A stretch of DNA of 10,908 nt. It comes from an uncultured Anaerolineae bacterium (GTDB taxonomy: Bacteria; Chloroflexota; Anaerolineae; Anaerolineales; Villigracilaceae). The notes beneath the pieces are model-generated. The model worked only from the letters and a program-made list of their open reading frames with translations. It made no database searches and was not told the DNA's origin. The DNA is taken from assembly GCA_903854805.1 (NCBI GenBank), contig CAINXK010000310.1, positions 1 to 10,908 on the forward strand. Reading direction: 5' to 3'. Positions 1-6,092 of this stretch are shown here, in pieces. Numbering within the stretch: position 1 is the stretch's first letter; each line of letters begins with the position of its first letter. The translations under genes and the position numbers were made by a program.

Positions 1-39
1 GTGATAAAAATATAAAAAAGCAACTTATGCGGTATTGCG
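1..39 (+). repeat. Left copy of a 39-bp inverted repeat flanking the cyclase gene
   Basis: This sequence is the reverse complement of 1830-1868 with a single mismatch at position 9 (A here, G in the other copy). The shared core includes AAGCAACTTATGCGGTATTG. The similarity stops abruptly on the inner side (position 40). The outer side cannot be judged because the window begins here. The pair encloses only the minus-strand diguanylate cyclase gene. The repeat could be the end of a small non-autonomous mobile element or a dispersed repeat family; no transposase or target duplication is visible. Confidence 0.85.
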
Positions 40-206
40 AAAATAACTATTTACTGGTTCATCGGTTGTGTTTATCACCATCCTAATTTTTACAGCGCGG
101 CGAACAGAAATCGGCACGCCAATTCTGTCGAGTCTGGCCAACCCAGTCAATAGATCTGCAGATGGATGCAGCAGCCCCCACATTTGAGCAACTTACATAA
201 CAATCA

Positions 207-1754
207 TCAATCGTCCGCCTGCCAGGCTGTCACCCGGTTGCGGCCGGCATGTTTGGATGCATACATGGCCTCGTCAGCCCGGCGCAGCAGTTCATCCAGG
301 CTCACGCCAGGATCACCACCCGAATCAGCCACACCCAAACTGGCGGTAATCGACATCCCGGAGAGATCATCCTTGAGCGCCTCGATCACCCTGCGCAGCC
401 GCTCAGCAATCACTAATGCGTCACGCAGCGAAGTTTCTGGCATGGCCAGCACAAATTCTTCACCTCCAAAACGTGAAAAAATATCGGCAGGACGCACCAG
501 GCTCTTACAGGCCGCCACCACCTTTTGAAGCACCAGATCACCTTTGACATGTCCATACGTATCATTGATCTGTTTGAAATGATCCAGATCCAGCATCAGG
601 ATTGAAAGCGAGCGGGCCGTTCGTTGGGCCTGTTCGATGTAGGTATGCGCCATCTCGTAAAAATAACGCCGGTTATAACTGCCCGTCAGAGGATCGCTGA
701 TCGCTAATTCATTCAGACGAATTTCATCAACTTTTTGGCGGGTTATGTTATACAGCGTTATAAGCGAGCCAATCGCCTCACCTGAATTACCCGCCAATAA
801 CGAAATCGTCAGCCGAAAATACATGGCCGGCTGCCCTCCCAATATCAGTTGAACATCTTGCTTGCCTCCAACCCAGGCCTGGTAAGCCTCCGGCTGCCAT
901 TCTTTCAGCACCATACCCGCCGTATGGCCCTGCAGCTGTGCTTCTGTACGCCCGAGGGCTTGCTGCGCTGCCGCATTACTGAAGATGACCAACCCATCCA
1001 CGTCTGTTACAAGCACACCATCCAACATATTTTTGATGATCAGATCCGAGGCCACCGGCAGTAAATAAAATGTGTTGAAGCGCAGTGTAGCCCAGCCAAA
1101 GAAAATCACCGCAAATAAAATACTGAAGGCTGGCTCATCAACATAAGGCAATGGATTCCAGCCAAACACATCCGATAAAATACTCACCACCAGCGGGATC
1201 GAGATCCCTACCAGTAAAAGACCTGTTTGCCGACGCAGCGCGTCCTTTGAACGCAAAAAAGCCCGCACCAGTAAAGTCAGGCTGCCTGAAGCCAATAAAT
1301 AAGTGAGGGCGAGCTGAATTGGAAAGAACTGGCCCATCACCTGAACCGGGTAACCATTGACCATCGCGACCGTCCACATCTGGTGATGAAGATGATTGCC
1401 AATCGAAAGCAATGTGACCGCGACCTGTACCGGCAGCACCGAAATCAAAACCGCCCGGGGAACACTCTTCAATCGCAGGCTAAATTCCAGCGAAAAAAAG
1501 AACAGGGCGGTCAGGGTATTTAAGATTGCAAAGGGGATCAAACGCCACAAGATCTCTTTCAAAAATAGACTGGCAGAAAAAGTATCCAGGGTCACAAGCA
1601 GCATCCACAACGAACCACAGGCTGCCATCATGGAAAAAGAGGCTGCGCGCGCCACCTTGCGACGCGACTGATAGGCACGCAGTGCAATCACCCCGCTGAT
1701 CGTCGCAGATAGAATCATCAATAAAGTATAAGGAATCCGATCCAAAATCGTCAT
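207..1754 (-). CDS. Membrane diguanylate cyclase (7TM-PAS-GGDEF)
   Basis: Predicted to condense two GTP into cyclic di-GMP at the inner face of the membrane. The 515-residue protein starts with seven hydrophobic segments (about 7-26, 38-58, 69-91, 98-119, 143-164, 177-194, 208-228) resembling the 7TM module found at the N-terminus of many histidine kinases. A PAS domain follows (about 236-345, with NMLDGVLVTDVDG), then a GGDEF domain (about 350-510). The domain holds DPLTGSYNRR, the metal-binding aspartate D389 in LDLDHFKQIND, and the active-site signature GGEEF at 430-434. RPAD at 421-424 sits exactly five residues before GGEEF, which is the position of the RxxD product-inhibition site, so the enzyme is probably active and feedback-inhibited. 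The ATG at 1754 is preceded by a weak GGGAAG ribosome site; the first membrane segment begins soon after it, which supports this start. The gene is monocistronic here and enclosed by an inverted repeat. The ligand sensed by the 7TM and PAS parts is unknown. Confidence 0.93.
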   Translation of the reverse strand: MTILDRIPYTLLMILSATISGVIALRAYQSRRKVARAASFSMMAACGSLWMLLVTLDTFSASLFLKEILWRLIPFAILNTLTALFFFSLEFSLRLKSVPRAVLISVLPVQVAVTLLSIGNHLHHQMWTVAMVNGYPVQVMGQFFPIQLALTYLLASGSLTLLVRAFLRSKDALRRQTGLLLVGISIPLVVSILSDVFGWNPLPYVDEPAFSILFAVIFFGWATLRFNTFYLLPVASDLIIKNMLDGVLVTDVDGLVIFSNAAAQQALGRTEAQLQGHTAGMVLKEWQPEAYQAWVGGKQDVQLILGGQPAMYFRLTISLLAGNSGEAIGSLITLYNITRQKVDEIRLNELAISDPLTGSYNRRYFYEMAHTYIEQAQRTARSLSILMLDLDHFKQINDTYGHVKGDLVLQKVVAACKSLVRPADIFSRFGGEEFVLAMPETSLRDALVIAERLRRVIEALKDDLSGMSITASLGVADSGGDPGVSLDELLRRADEAMYASKHAGRNRVTAWQADD

Positions 1755-1829
1755 AGCTGCTTCCCAAAAAAGAATACCCGAAGAAAAAAAAGGATTGTTT
1801 AAAAACGTGAATGCCTGACACCGATAAAA

Positions 1830-1868
1830 CGCAATACCGCATAAGTTGCTTTTTTATATCTTTATCAC
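1830..1868 (-). repeat. Right copy of the 39-bp inverted repeat
   Basis: Reverse complement of positions 1-39 at 38 of 39 bases. It lies 76 bp upstream of the cyclase start codon, so it may also sit in or near that gene's promoter. Outside 1868 the sequence changes to an unrelated context followed by the phased CGCGGA array. A degenerate relative of the same core, in the orientation of the left copy, occurs at 2011-2036. Confidence 0.85.
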
Positions 1869-1900
1869 CAACGTGGTTTCCAAGCTTTTACCGCTAAACC

Positions 1901-1946
1901 CGCAGAGAACCCCAATTGGACGCGGATTTTCGCGGATGTACGCGGA
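1901..1946 (+). repeat. Short motifs phased at 10 bp (CGCAGA/CGCGGA)
   Basis: CGCGGA occurs at 1921, 1931 and 1941, exactly one helical turn apart. The related CGCAGA at 1901 is in the same phase, two turns upstream. All copies therefore face the same side of the double helix. Arrays of CGCGGA or CGCAGAG words are seen as dispersed non-coding repeats in several phyla, and I know no assigned function. A protein-binding array is possible but unproven. Confidence 0.6.
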
Positions 1947-1950
1947 AAAA

Positions 1951-2036
1951 CCAAAAGAATTTTGCTTTTTCCGCGCTTGTCGGCGCTCGTCCGCGGCCCA
2001 AAAGAATTTGAAAAAGCAAATTATGCTCCACTGCGA
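1951..2036 (+). repeat. Direct and inverted repeat cluster with a degenerate third copy of the flanking repeat
   Basis: CCAAAAGAATTT occurs twice in direct orientation (1951-1962 and 1998-2009). The segment 1958-1971 is the near-perfect reverse complement of 2010-2022 (GAAAAAGCAAATT). Between these arms lie the GC-rich complementary bits CCGCG (1971-1975) and CGCGG (1992-1996), so the whole could fold as a large cruciform or RNA hairpin. The stretch 2011-2036 resembles the core of the repeat at 1-39 (AAAAAGCAA, TTATGC and TGCG in the same order and spacing) with about six differences. Confidence 0.55.
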
Positions 2037-2332
2037 TAAAACCATTCACTGCGAAAAAAATCGCTTCTGTTGAGATTACAACAGCCTGACCATCTGGCAT
2101 TGAAGCAAGGCGGAAGGTTTGGTCAGAAGACTTCCAACACCATCGAATAATTCGCCAATACATTATAGCAATATTCAACCATTTATTTTCCATCGTAAAT
2201 CACCAATATCGTTTCGAGACGGGCATTGGCCCAACCCCACCCAGATTTAAGCTCCTGCAGCTCCACATTGGTAGACAATTTTGAGCATCTAAAAGAGTCC
2301 AACTGGTCGCATCCCGCAGCCTGCCCGAGTGC

Positions 2333-2338
2333 TATAAT
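2333..2338 (+). promoter_or_regulatory. -10 box upstream of the cytidylate-kinase-like gene
   Basis: A perfect TATAAT, preceded by GC, lies 47 bp upstream of the ATG at 2380. No good -35 hexamer stands at the usual 16-18 bp spacing. The same GCTATAAT octamer stands upstream of the small lysine-rich gene (3226-3233). Confidence 0.5.
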
Positions 2339-2379
2339 ATAAATGAGGTACATTTATTGCTATCTCAGGAGGTTTTGCC

Positions 2380-3033
2380 ATGACCGCAATCACTATTTCA
2401 CGTGAAATTGGCAGCCAGGGGGATTGGATCGCAGAACAAGTTGCTAAAAAGTTGGGTTACCGGCTCGTCAACAAGCAGACACTTGAGCGCATTTTTGTGC
2501 AATATGGCTTCGTGGATTTCAATGAAACCTACGACCGGACCGGTTTTTGGGCGCGCCTGGACCGCCATCACAGCGATATGATCAGCATGCTAAACCGCAC
2601 CAACCAGGCTCTGGCGGCCCACGGCCAGCTTGTGCTGGTCGGTCGCGGCGGATTTGCCACGCTGAAAGACTTTGCCGATGTACTTAACGTCCGCATCCAG
2701 GCTCCCATCTTGATGCGCATAGAACAGGTGATGCATGAATTTAACCTGACCGAGATATCCGCTGCAGAAGCGCTGGTCGATGAGCAAGACCAGCTGCGCA
2801 AGGATTTCCTGCACAGCGCCTACGGCAGCCGTTGGAACTCAGCTGATGAATTTGACCTGGTAATTGACACCGGCAAAATCGCGCCGCAAATTGCAAGTAA
2901 CCTGCTGGTGGAAAGCGTCCACAACCTGGGAAGGAAAATATCCACAACACAGCGCTCATGTCACGAACTTGTGGTTGACCCCGTCCTGGAGCGGACCATC
3001 AACGAGATCATAGACCCGGAACTGGCTTTCTAA
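2380..3033 (+). CDS. Cytidylate-kinase-like family protein
   Basis: A soluble 217-residue protein of the cytidylate-kinase-like family, P-loop-type proteins whose substrate is generally not established. The N-terminus ITISREIGSQGDWIAEQVA (residues 4-22) matches the family's nucleotide-loop pattern, usually ISREYGSGG followed by an (E/D)IA-type helix start; here Gln replaces the second glycine of GSGG. Further family landmarks are VGRGG at 87-91, and DEFDLVIDTG at 156-165, which is typical of the end of the core. About 50 C-terminal residues beyond that have no recognisable motif. The start is well supported by AGGAGG at 2367-2372, 7 bases before the ATG. No clear terminator follows. The gene stands alone, and its neighbours do not indicate the substrate. 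It should not be called Cmk: true CMP kinases differ and are normally near 220-230 residues with a canonical GxxGxGKS loop. Confidence 0.85.
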   Translation: MTAITISREIGSQGDWIAEQVAKKLGYRLVNKQTLERIFVQYGFVDFNETYDRTGFWARLDRHHSDMISMLNRTNQALAAHGQLVLVGRGGFATLKDFADVLNVRIQAPILMRIEQVMHEFNLTEISAAEALVDEQDQLRKDFLHSAYGSRWNSADEFDLVIDTGKIAPQIASNLLVESVHNLGRKISTTQRSCHELVVDPVLERTINEIIDPELAF

Positions 3034-3152
3034 GAGCTTGCCATTTACCCTATTCGCAGAAAAGCAAACGCTTCCAGACCGCGTTCGATTTAGAAATGCT
3101 TCCAGCTGTGTTTGGGGATGATCCTACATTTAAATATGAATTCAGATTAGGG

Positions 3153-3176
3153 GTCTGTTTATCGTTGCGAACAGAC
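3153..3176 (+). other. Small perfect inverted repeat
   Basis: GTCTGTT (3153-3159) and AACAGAC (3170-3176) are perfect complements around a 10-base loop. The element lies between the kinase-like gene and the small lysine-rich gene, about 50 bp upstream of the latter's -10 box. There is no T-run, so it is not a standard intrinsic terminator. It may be an operator for the downstream promoter or part of the upstream mRNA end. Confidence 0.35.
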
Positions 3177-3227
3177 AGAATAGCTACCTACTTTGCGTTC
3201 AGGCACCCGCGGAGGGAAAAGTCAGGC

Positions 3228-3233
3228 TATAAT
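3228..3233 (+). promoter_or_regulatory. -10 box for the small lysine-rich gene
   Basis: Perfect TATAAT in the context GGCTATAATGG, 74 bp upstream of the ATG at 3308. No convincing -35 element is visible at normal spacing. The octamer GCTATAAT is shared with the promoter near 2333, so it may reflect the species' promoter style. Confidence 0.5.
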
Positions 3234-3307
3234 GGATGGATGTGAGGCAGCGCCTGGCGGCCTCCACCTATCTGGCCAGGCAGCGCACAAAAAAAAGGAG
3301 ACGCGCG

Positions 3308-3424
3308 ATGGGAGAAAAAGGCGGCAAGAAAGACAAAAACAAAGCTGACAAGCAGAAACAGCAGCAGAGCGAGAAGAAAAAGGACCAACAGAAATCCAAG
3401 GTTCCCGCCAAGAAACCCGCCTGA
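3308..3424 (+). CDS. Very small lysine-rich protein (38 residues)
   Basis: A tiny, extremely basic protein beginning MGEKGGKKDKNKAD and ending in a Lys/Pro-rich tail, with long Lys, Gln and Asp runs and almost no hydrophobic residues. It is likely disordered or one charged helix. Small proteins starting with a similar M-G-x-K-G-x-K-D-K pattern are familiar as unannotated hypotheticals in many bacteria; their function is unknown to me, and nucleic-acid or ribosome binding is only a guess from charge. The reality of the gene rests on its full setting: a TATAAT box at 3228, an AAGGAG ribosome site at 3295-3300 spaced 7 bases from the ATG, and an intrinsic terminator 24 bases after the stop. An upstream in-frame ATG at 3236 would add 24 residues, but it has no ribosome site and would start just after the -10 box, so 3308 is preferred. 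Confidence 0.75.
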   Translation: MGEKGGKKDKNKADKQKQQQSEKKKDQQKSKVPAKKPA

Positions 3425-3447
3425 CCGCGCTGAGCATCTGCCAGCCA

Positions 3448-3487
3448 AATGTGCCCCATCCAAAGCGGAAGGGGCACATTTTTTTAA
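3448..3487 (+). terminator. Intrinsic terminator after the lysine-rich gene
   Basis: A perfect 10-bp stem AATGTGCCCC / GGGGCACATT with a 13-base loop, followed immediately by a T-run (seven Ts from the stem end at 3481 onward with the two closing Ts). It closes the small lysine-rich transcription unit. Confidence 0.92.
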
Positions 3488-3926
3488 TATATGCACTCAG
3501 CCATTTGCTGGCAGGTCGAAACAACTACCCCTTTTCCGGGATGTTTTTTAAACTGCAATGACCCACGCTGACGGAATAGATGCAAGCGCTTGGCCGCGCG
3601 CATATCCCAAAACCAGAATGGGAATTGCTGGAGAATCAATCGATTACTGGTTATTTTAGCGCAATATGGTAAACTATATCACCTTTGATAGAGTCGAAAT
3701 GAGTGCATGTGACCTATTCTGGCTTTGTTTTCTGGTAAATTTATCGGCAAACACATCCCGGTCATCGCGCAAAATATATCAAGCCTGATTCCCGGAATTC
3801 TGACCAGAGTACCTGTAACACATCTGAAGAGTCGCAAAATGACTAGTACATTGGTACTACTCTTGCCTTTCAGATATGCAAGTAGCGTGCACTGGGTCTT
3901 GATTCGTGATAATATGTGATCGTAAG
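3488..3926. other. Non-coding region upstream of the riboswitch
   Basis: About 440 bp with no supported gene. The only notable element is a perfect palindrome with arms TAGTAC / GTACTA (3844-3849 and 3854-3859) around ATTG. It lies about 50 bp upstream of an AT-rich GATAATAT stretch (3908-3915) that could be the -10 region of the riboswitch transcript. The palindrome could be an operator or an incidental hairpin. Short open frames on both strands here have no ribosome sites. Confidence 0.4.
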
Positions 3927-4022
3927 TAGATACGAAAGGGCAAAGCTGACCAAAGTCAGCGACGCAAAGCCGCGGGTCTAAAACCGATAAAACGGTCAGG
4001 ACAGCCAGGCCACCGAAATCTG
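3927..4022 (+). promoter_or_regulatory. Class I cyclic di-GMP riboswitch (GEMM) upstream of the protease gene
   Basis: The aptamer shows the GEMM-I core in order: GGGCAAAG, a hairpin GCTGAC-CAAA-GTCAGC (3945-3960) with an A-rich tetraloop, the invariant GACGCAAAGCC (3961-3971), GGGTCTAA, a second hairpin ACCG-ATAAAA-CGGT (3983-3996), AGGACAGCC (3999-4006) and ACCGA (4012-4016). This matches the known loop-receptor architecture, as in the Vibrio cholerae Vc2 aptamer. P1 can form between TAGAT (3927-3931) and ATCTG (4018-4022), including one G-U pair. The three Gs before CAAA look like the cyclic di-GMP type rather than the cGAMP-selective variant, but a proper alignment is needed. The only gene downstream is the S8 protease, 83 bp beyond the aptamer. 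Confidence 0.93.
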
Positions 4023-4044
4023 ACATAGCTCTTATGGATGTCTG

Positions 4045-4079
4045 ACAGATCTGGTGGCAAATTAACCAGGTCTGTTTTT
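4045..4079 (+). terminator. Riboswitch-controlled intrinsic terminator
   Basis: The stem ACAGATCTGGT (4045-4055) / ACCAGGTCTGT (4065-4075), with one G-U pair, is followed by a run of five Ts (4075-4079). It sits between the cyclic di-GMP aptamer and the protease ribosome site. An alternative pairing of ATCTG (4018-4022, the 3' strand of P1) with CAGAT (4046-4050) would break this stem. That alternative can be extended by ACAT (4023-4026) with ATGT (4038-4041). When ligand holds P1 closed, the terminator should form, so the predicted sign is OFF with cyclic di-GMP. Confidence 0.8.
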
Positions 4080-4104
4080 GCTTAAAGAGCGTTTGGAGAC
4101 AAAC

Positions 4105-6030
4105 ATGAACACAAAAAAGAAATTCACACTTACACGCTTGTTGATGGTCATCACCGCCCTGATCATGTTCTTGGGTCCTGTCGGTGGTTTACCAACCTCA
4201 GCCTCTGCCAGCCAGGCATCATTCATCGTCCAGGCTGCAAACACCGAGTTAGCGGTGCAGATTGTCGAAGCTCACGGCGGAGAGATCACTTCCCGGCTGG
4301 ATATCATCCACGCCGTGGCAGCCAACCTCTCTGAAAATGAAGCTGCCCAGCTGCGCCTGGATAAAAACATCGTCGCCATCACCCCCAACGGGGAAGTCAA
4401 GGCGAGCGATGACAATAAACCTGGCAAACAGAAAGAAGATGAAACCAAGGGCCAAACCTCAGAAACCCCATCCGCCGATTTTGGAAACGTGGTCGGGGCT
4501 GATGTAGTCTGGGAAGAGGGCGTCACCGGTTCAGGCGTAGCGGTAGCCATTTTGGATACCGGTCTGGGCGGCAATCTGCTTCAGCTCACCCAGGGCACCA
4601 AGGAAACCAAGGATGCCAAGGAAAACAAAAACAAATCCAGCCGGATCGTGGCCTGGAAAGATTTTATCGACAACAGCAAGAAACCGATCGACCCGAATGG
4701 TCATGGTTCCCATGTTGCCGGTATTATCGGCAACAGCCAAAAAGGCCAGGATGGCGAATGGAACGGTATCGCTCCAGATGTAAATCTGGTGGGTGTGCGC
4801 GTATTGAACGAACAAGGCGCCGGCACCTACGAATCCGTGATCTCTGGCTTGCAGTGGGTCATCAACAACAAGGAACGCTTCAACATCCGGGTTGTCAACC
4901 TCTCGCTGGTCTCGCCAGTACAATCGCCCTACTGGGCTGACCCGCTCAACCAGGCTGTAACAGCCACCTGGGCCAGCGGTGTGACAGTCGTCGTTGCCGC
5001 CGGCAACAGCGGACCTGGTGCAATGAGCATCAGCGTGCCAGGCAACAACCCCTACGTTATCACAGTCGGCGCTTTCACCGATAACTACACCCCCTCCGAT
5101 TGGAGCGATGACTATCTCGCCCCGTTCTCTGCCGCTGGCCCCACTCTGGATGGTTTTACCAAACCTGACCTGGTCGCCCCCGGCGCGCACATGGTCTCGG
5201 TCGTCCCAACAGGTTCTTACCTGACGACTGAATACCCTGGCAATAATCTGAATGGCAACTACTTCAAACTGGCAGGCACCTCCCAGGCTACCGCAGCAGT
5301 CTCCGGCATCGCAGCCCTGGTAATTTCACAAAGCCCCAAACTCAGCCCTGACCAGGTCAAGATGCGCCTGACCAGCACAGCCCTGCCCTGGGTGGTTGAT
5401 GATGAAAACGCAACCTTCTACAGCATGTGGCAGCAAGGCGCTGGTCGTGCCAATGCCCCCGACGCAGTCTTCTCCAAGAATAAAGATGCCGCCAATGAGG
5501 GCATGGACATCCAGGCCGACCTGGCTGGCACCATCCACTATGAAGGCTACGCTTATTACGATGAAGCCACCGGCACTTACACCCTGCGCGAGCCATTTGC
5601 AAATGCGGATGACGGATACAGCACCTGGGATGGCAAGTTTGGTACCTGGTCCGGCAAGTTTGGTACCTGGTCTGGCAAGTTTGGCACCTGGTCCGGCAAG
5701 TTCGGCACCTGGTCCGGCAAGTTCGGCACCTGGTCCGGCCAGATGGGTACCTGGTCTGGCAAGTTCGGCACCTGGTCTGGCAAGTTTGGCACCTGGTCTG
5801 GCAAGTTCGGCACCTGGTCTGGCAAGTTCGGCACCTGGTCCGGCAAGTTCGGCACCTGGTCTGGCGGTTACACCACTTGGGCCGGCAAGTTCGGCACCTG
5901 GTCCGGCAGCGAACCATGGGCTGGCTCATCCCTGGCAGATAGCGCCTTCGCGGAAAGCTTCGCAGCTGGCATTGGCCCGAACATGGATATCGCAAACGCT
6001 TCAATCTCGAATTACCTGCTCGAACCGTAA
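4105..6030 (+). CDS. Secreted subtilisin-like serine protease (S8) with C-terminal Trp-rich heptads
   Basis: A 641-residue exported endopeptidase. Residues 1-37 look like a signal peptide (basic MNTKKK, then a hydrophobic core, ending near SASASQA). Residues about 39-100 resemble an inhibitor I9-type propeptide (SFIVQAANTELAVQIVEAHG). A charged linker leads to the S8 catalytic domain with the full triad: D151 in AILDTG, H200 in NGHGSHVAG and S393 in AGTSQAT, plus the oxyanion-hole N301 in AAGNSGP. The usual GTSMA(T/S)P reads GTSQATAAV, so the family's Met and Pro are replaced. Residues 506-603 are 14 tandem heptads with consensus GTWSGKF, and a 38-residue tail follows. No LPXTG or C-terminal membrane anchor is seen, so it is secreted or held by the repeats. 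The ATG at 4105 is chosen for GGAG at 4095-4098; a TTG nine codons upstream abuts the terminator T-run and is unlikely. The gene is a single-gene unit under the cyclic di-GMP riboswitch. Confidence 0.94.
   Translation: MNTKKKFTLTRLLMVITALIMFLGPVGGLPTSASASQASFIVQAANTELAVQIVEAHGGEITSRLDIIHAVAANLSENEAAQLRLDKNIVAITPNGEVKASDDNKPGKQKEDETKGQTSETPSADFGNVVGADVVWEEGVTGSGVAVAILDTGLGGNLLQLTQGTKETKDAKENKNKSSRIVAWKDFIDNSKKPIDPNGHGSHVAGIIGNSQKGQDGEWNGIAPDVNLVGVRVLNEQGAGTYESVISGLQWVINNKERFNIRVVNLSLVSPVQSPYWADPLNQAVTATWASGVTVVVAAGNSGPGAMSISVPGNNPYVITVGAFTDNYTPSDWSDDYLAPFSAAGPTLDGFTKPDLVAPGAHMVSVVPTGSYLTTEYPGNNLNGNYFKLAGTSQATAAVSGIAALVISQSPKLSPDQVKMRLTSTALPWVVDDENATFYSMWQQGAGRANAPDAVFSKNKDAANEGMDIQADLAGTIHYEGYAYYDEATGTYTLREPFANADDGYSTWDGKFGTWSGKFGTWSGKFGTWSGKFGTWSGKFGTWSGQMGTWSGKFGTWSGKFGTWSGKFGTWSGKFGTWSGKFGTWSGGYTTWAGKFGTWSGSEPWAGSSLADSAFAESFAAGIGPNMDIANASISNYLLEP
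5620..5913 (+). repeat. 14 tandem 21-bp repeats encoding GTWSGKF heptads
   Basis: Fourteen uninterrupted 21-bp units stay in frame. Ten read GTWSGKF exactly. The variants are unit 1 (STWDGKF), unit 6 (GTWSGQM), unit 12 (GTWSGGY), unit 13 (TTWAGKF) and unit 14 (GTWSGSE), with only a subset of these differing in more than one place. The units differ mainly at synonymous third positions (Gly GGC/GGT, Phe TTT/TTC, Ser TCC/TCT), so the array is under protein-level constraint yet prone to slippage. A tryptophan every seventh residue suggests a stacked beta structure or a carbohydrate- or wall-binding surface; this is inference. Confidence 0.95.
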
Positions 6031-6059
6031 TCCGAACCACCAAATTCAGTTCTCAGCAA

Positions 6060-6092
6060 AACACCCCCAATACGCTTGGGGGTGTTTTTTTA
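6060..6092 (+). terminator. Intrinsic terminator after the protease gene
   Basis: A perfect 11-bp stem AACACCCCCAA / TTGGGGGTGTT with a TACGC loop, continuing into a T-run, 29 bp after the protease stop codon. Confidence 0.95.

Larger units (their letters stand above)
1755..2379. other. Repeat-rich intergenic region between divergent genes
   Basis: This 625-bp spacer separates the minus-strand cyclase gene from the plus-strand kinase-like gene, so it should hold promoters for both. It contains the right inverted-repeat copy (1830-1868), a set of CGCGGA motifs at 10-bp spacing (1901-1946), a cluster of direct and inverted repeats (1951-2036), and a -10 box near 2333. I found no convincing coding sequence: the short open frames here run through the repeats and lack ribosome sites. 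I could not place a confident cyclase promoter. Confidence 0.6.

Noticed and set aside
1..1868. Complete insertion sequence
   Set aside because: Inverted repeats are present, but no transposase gene and no visible target duplication; kept as a repeat pair only.
3679..4026. 115-residue minus-strand open frame
   Set aside because: It overlaps the cyclic di-GMP aptamer, whose sequence is explained by RNA structure on the plus strand.
4078..4104. TTG start adding nine residues to the protease
   Set aside because: It overlaps the terminator T-run and has no ribosome site; the ATG at 4105 has GGAG at proper spacing followed by a typical signal peptide.
4531..5190. 219-residue minus-strand open frame
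   Set aside because: It lies wholly inside the protease catalytic domain, whose triad and frame are certain.
5620..5913. CRISPR-like regular repeats
   Set aside because: The units are contiguous, with no unique spacers, and encode an in-frame protein repeat.
5357..6043. Long minus-strand open frame rich in Cys, Arg and Thr, and a second one reading PNLPDQV repeats
   Set aside because: Both are mirror images of the 21-bp repeat array in the protease gene. The period is a multiple of three, which keeps all frames open, and neither has a ribosome site.
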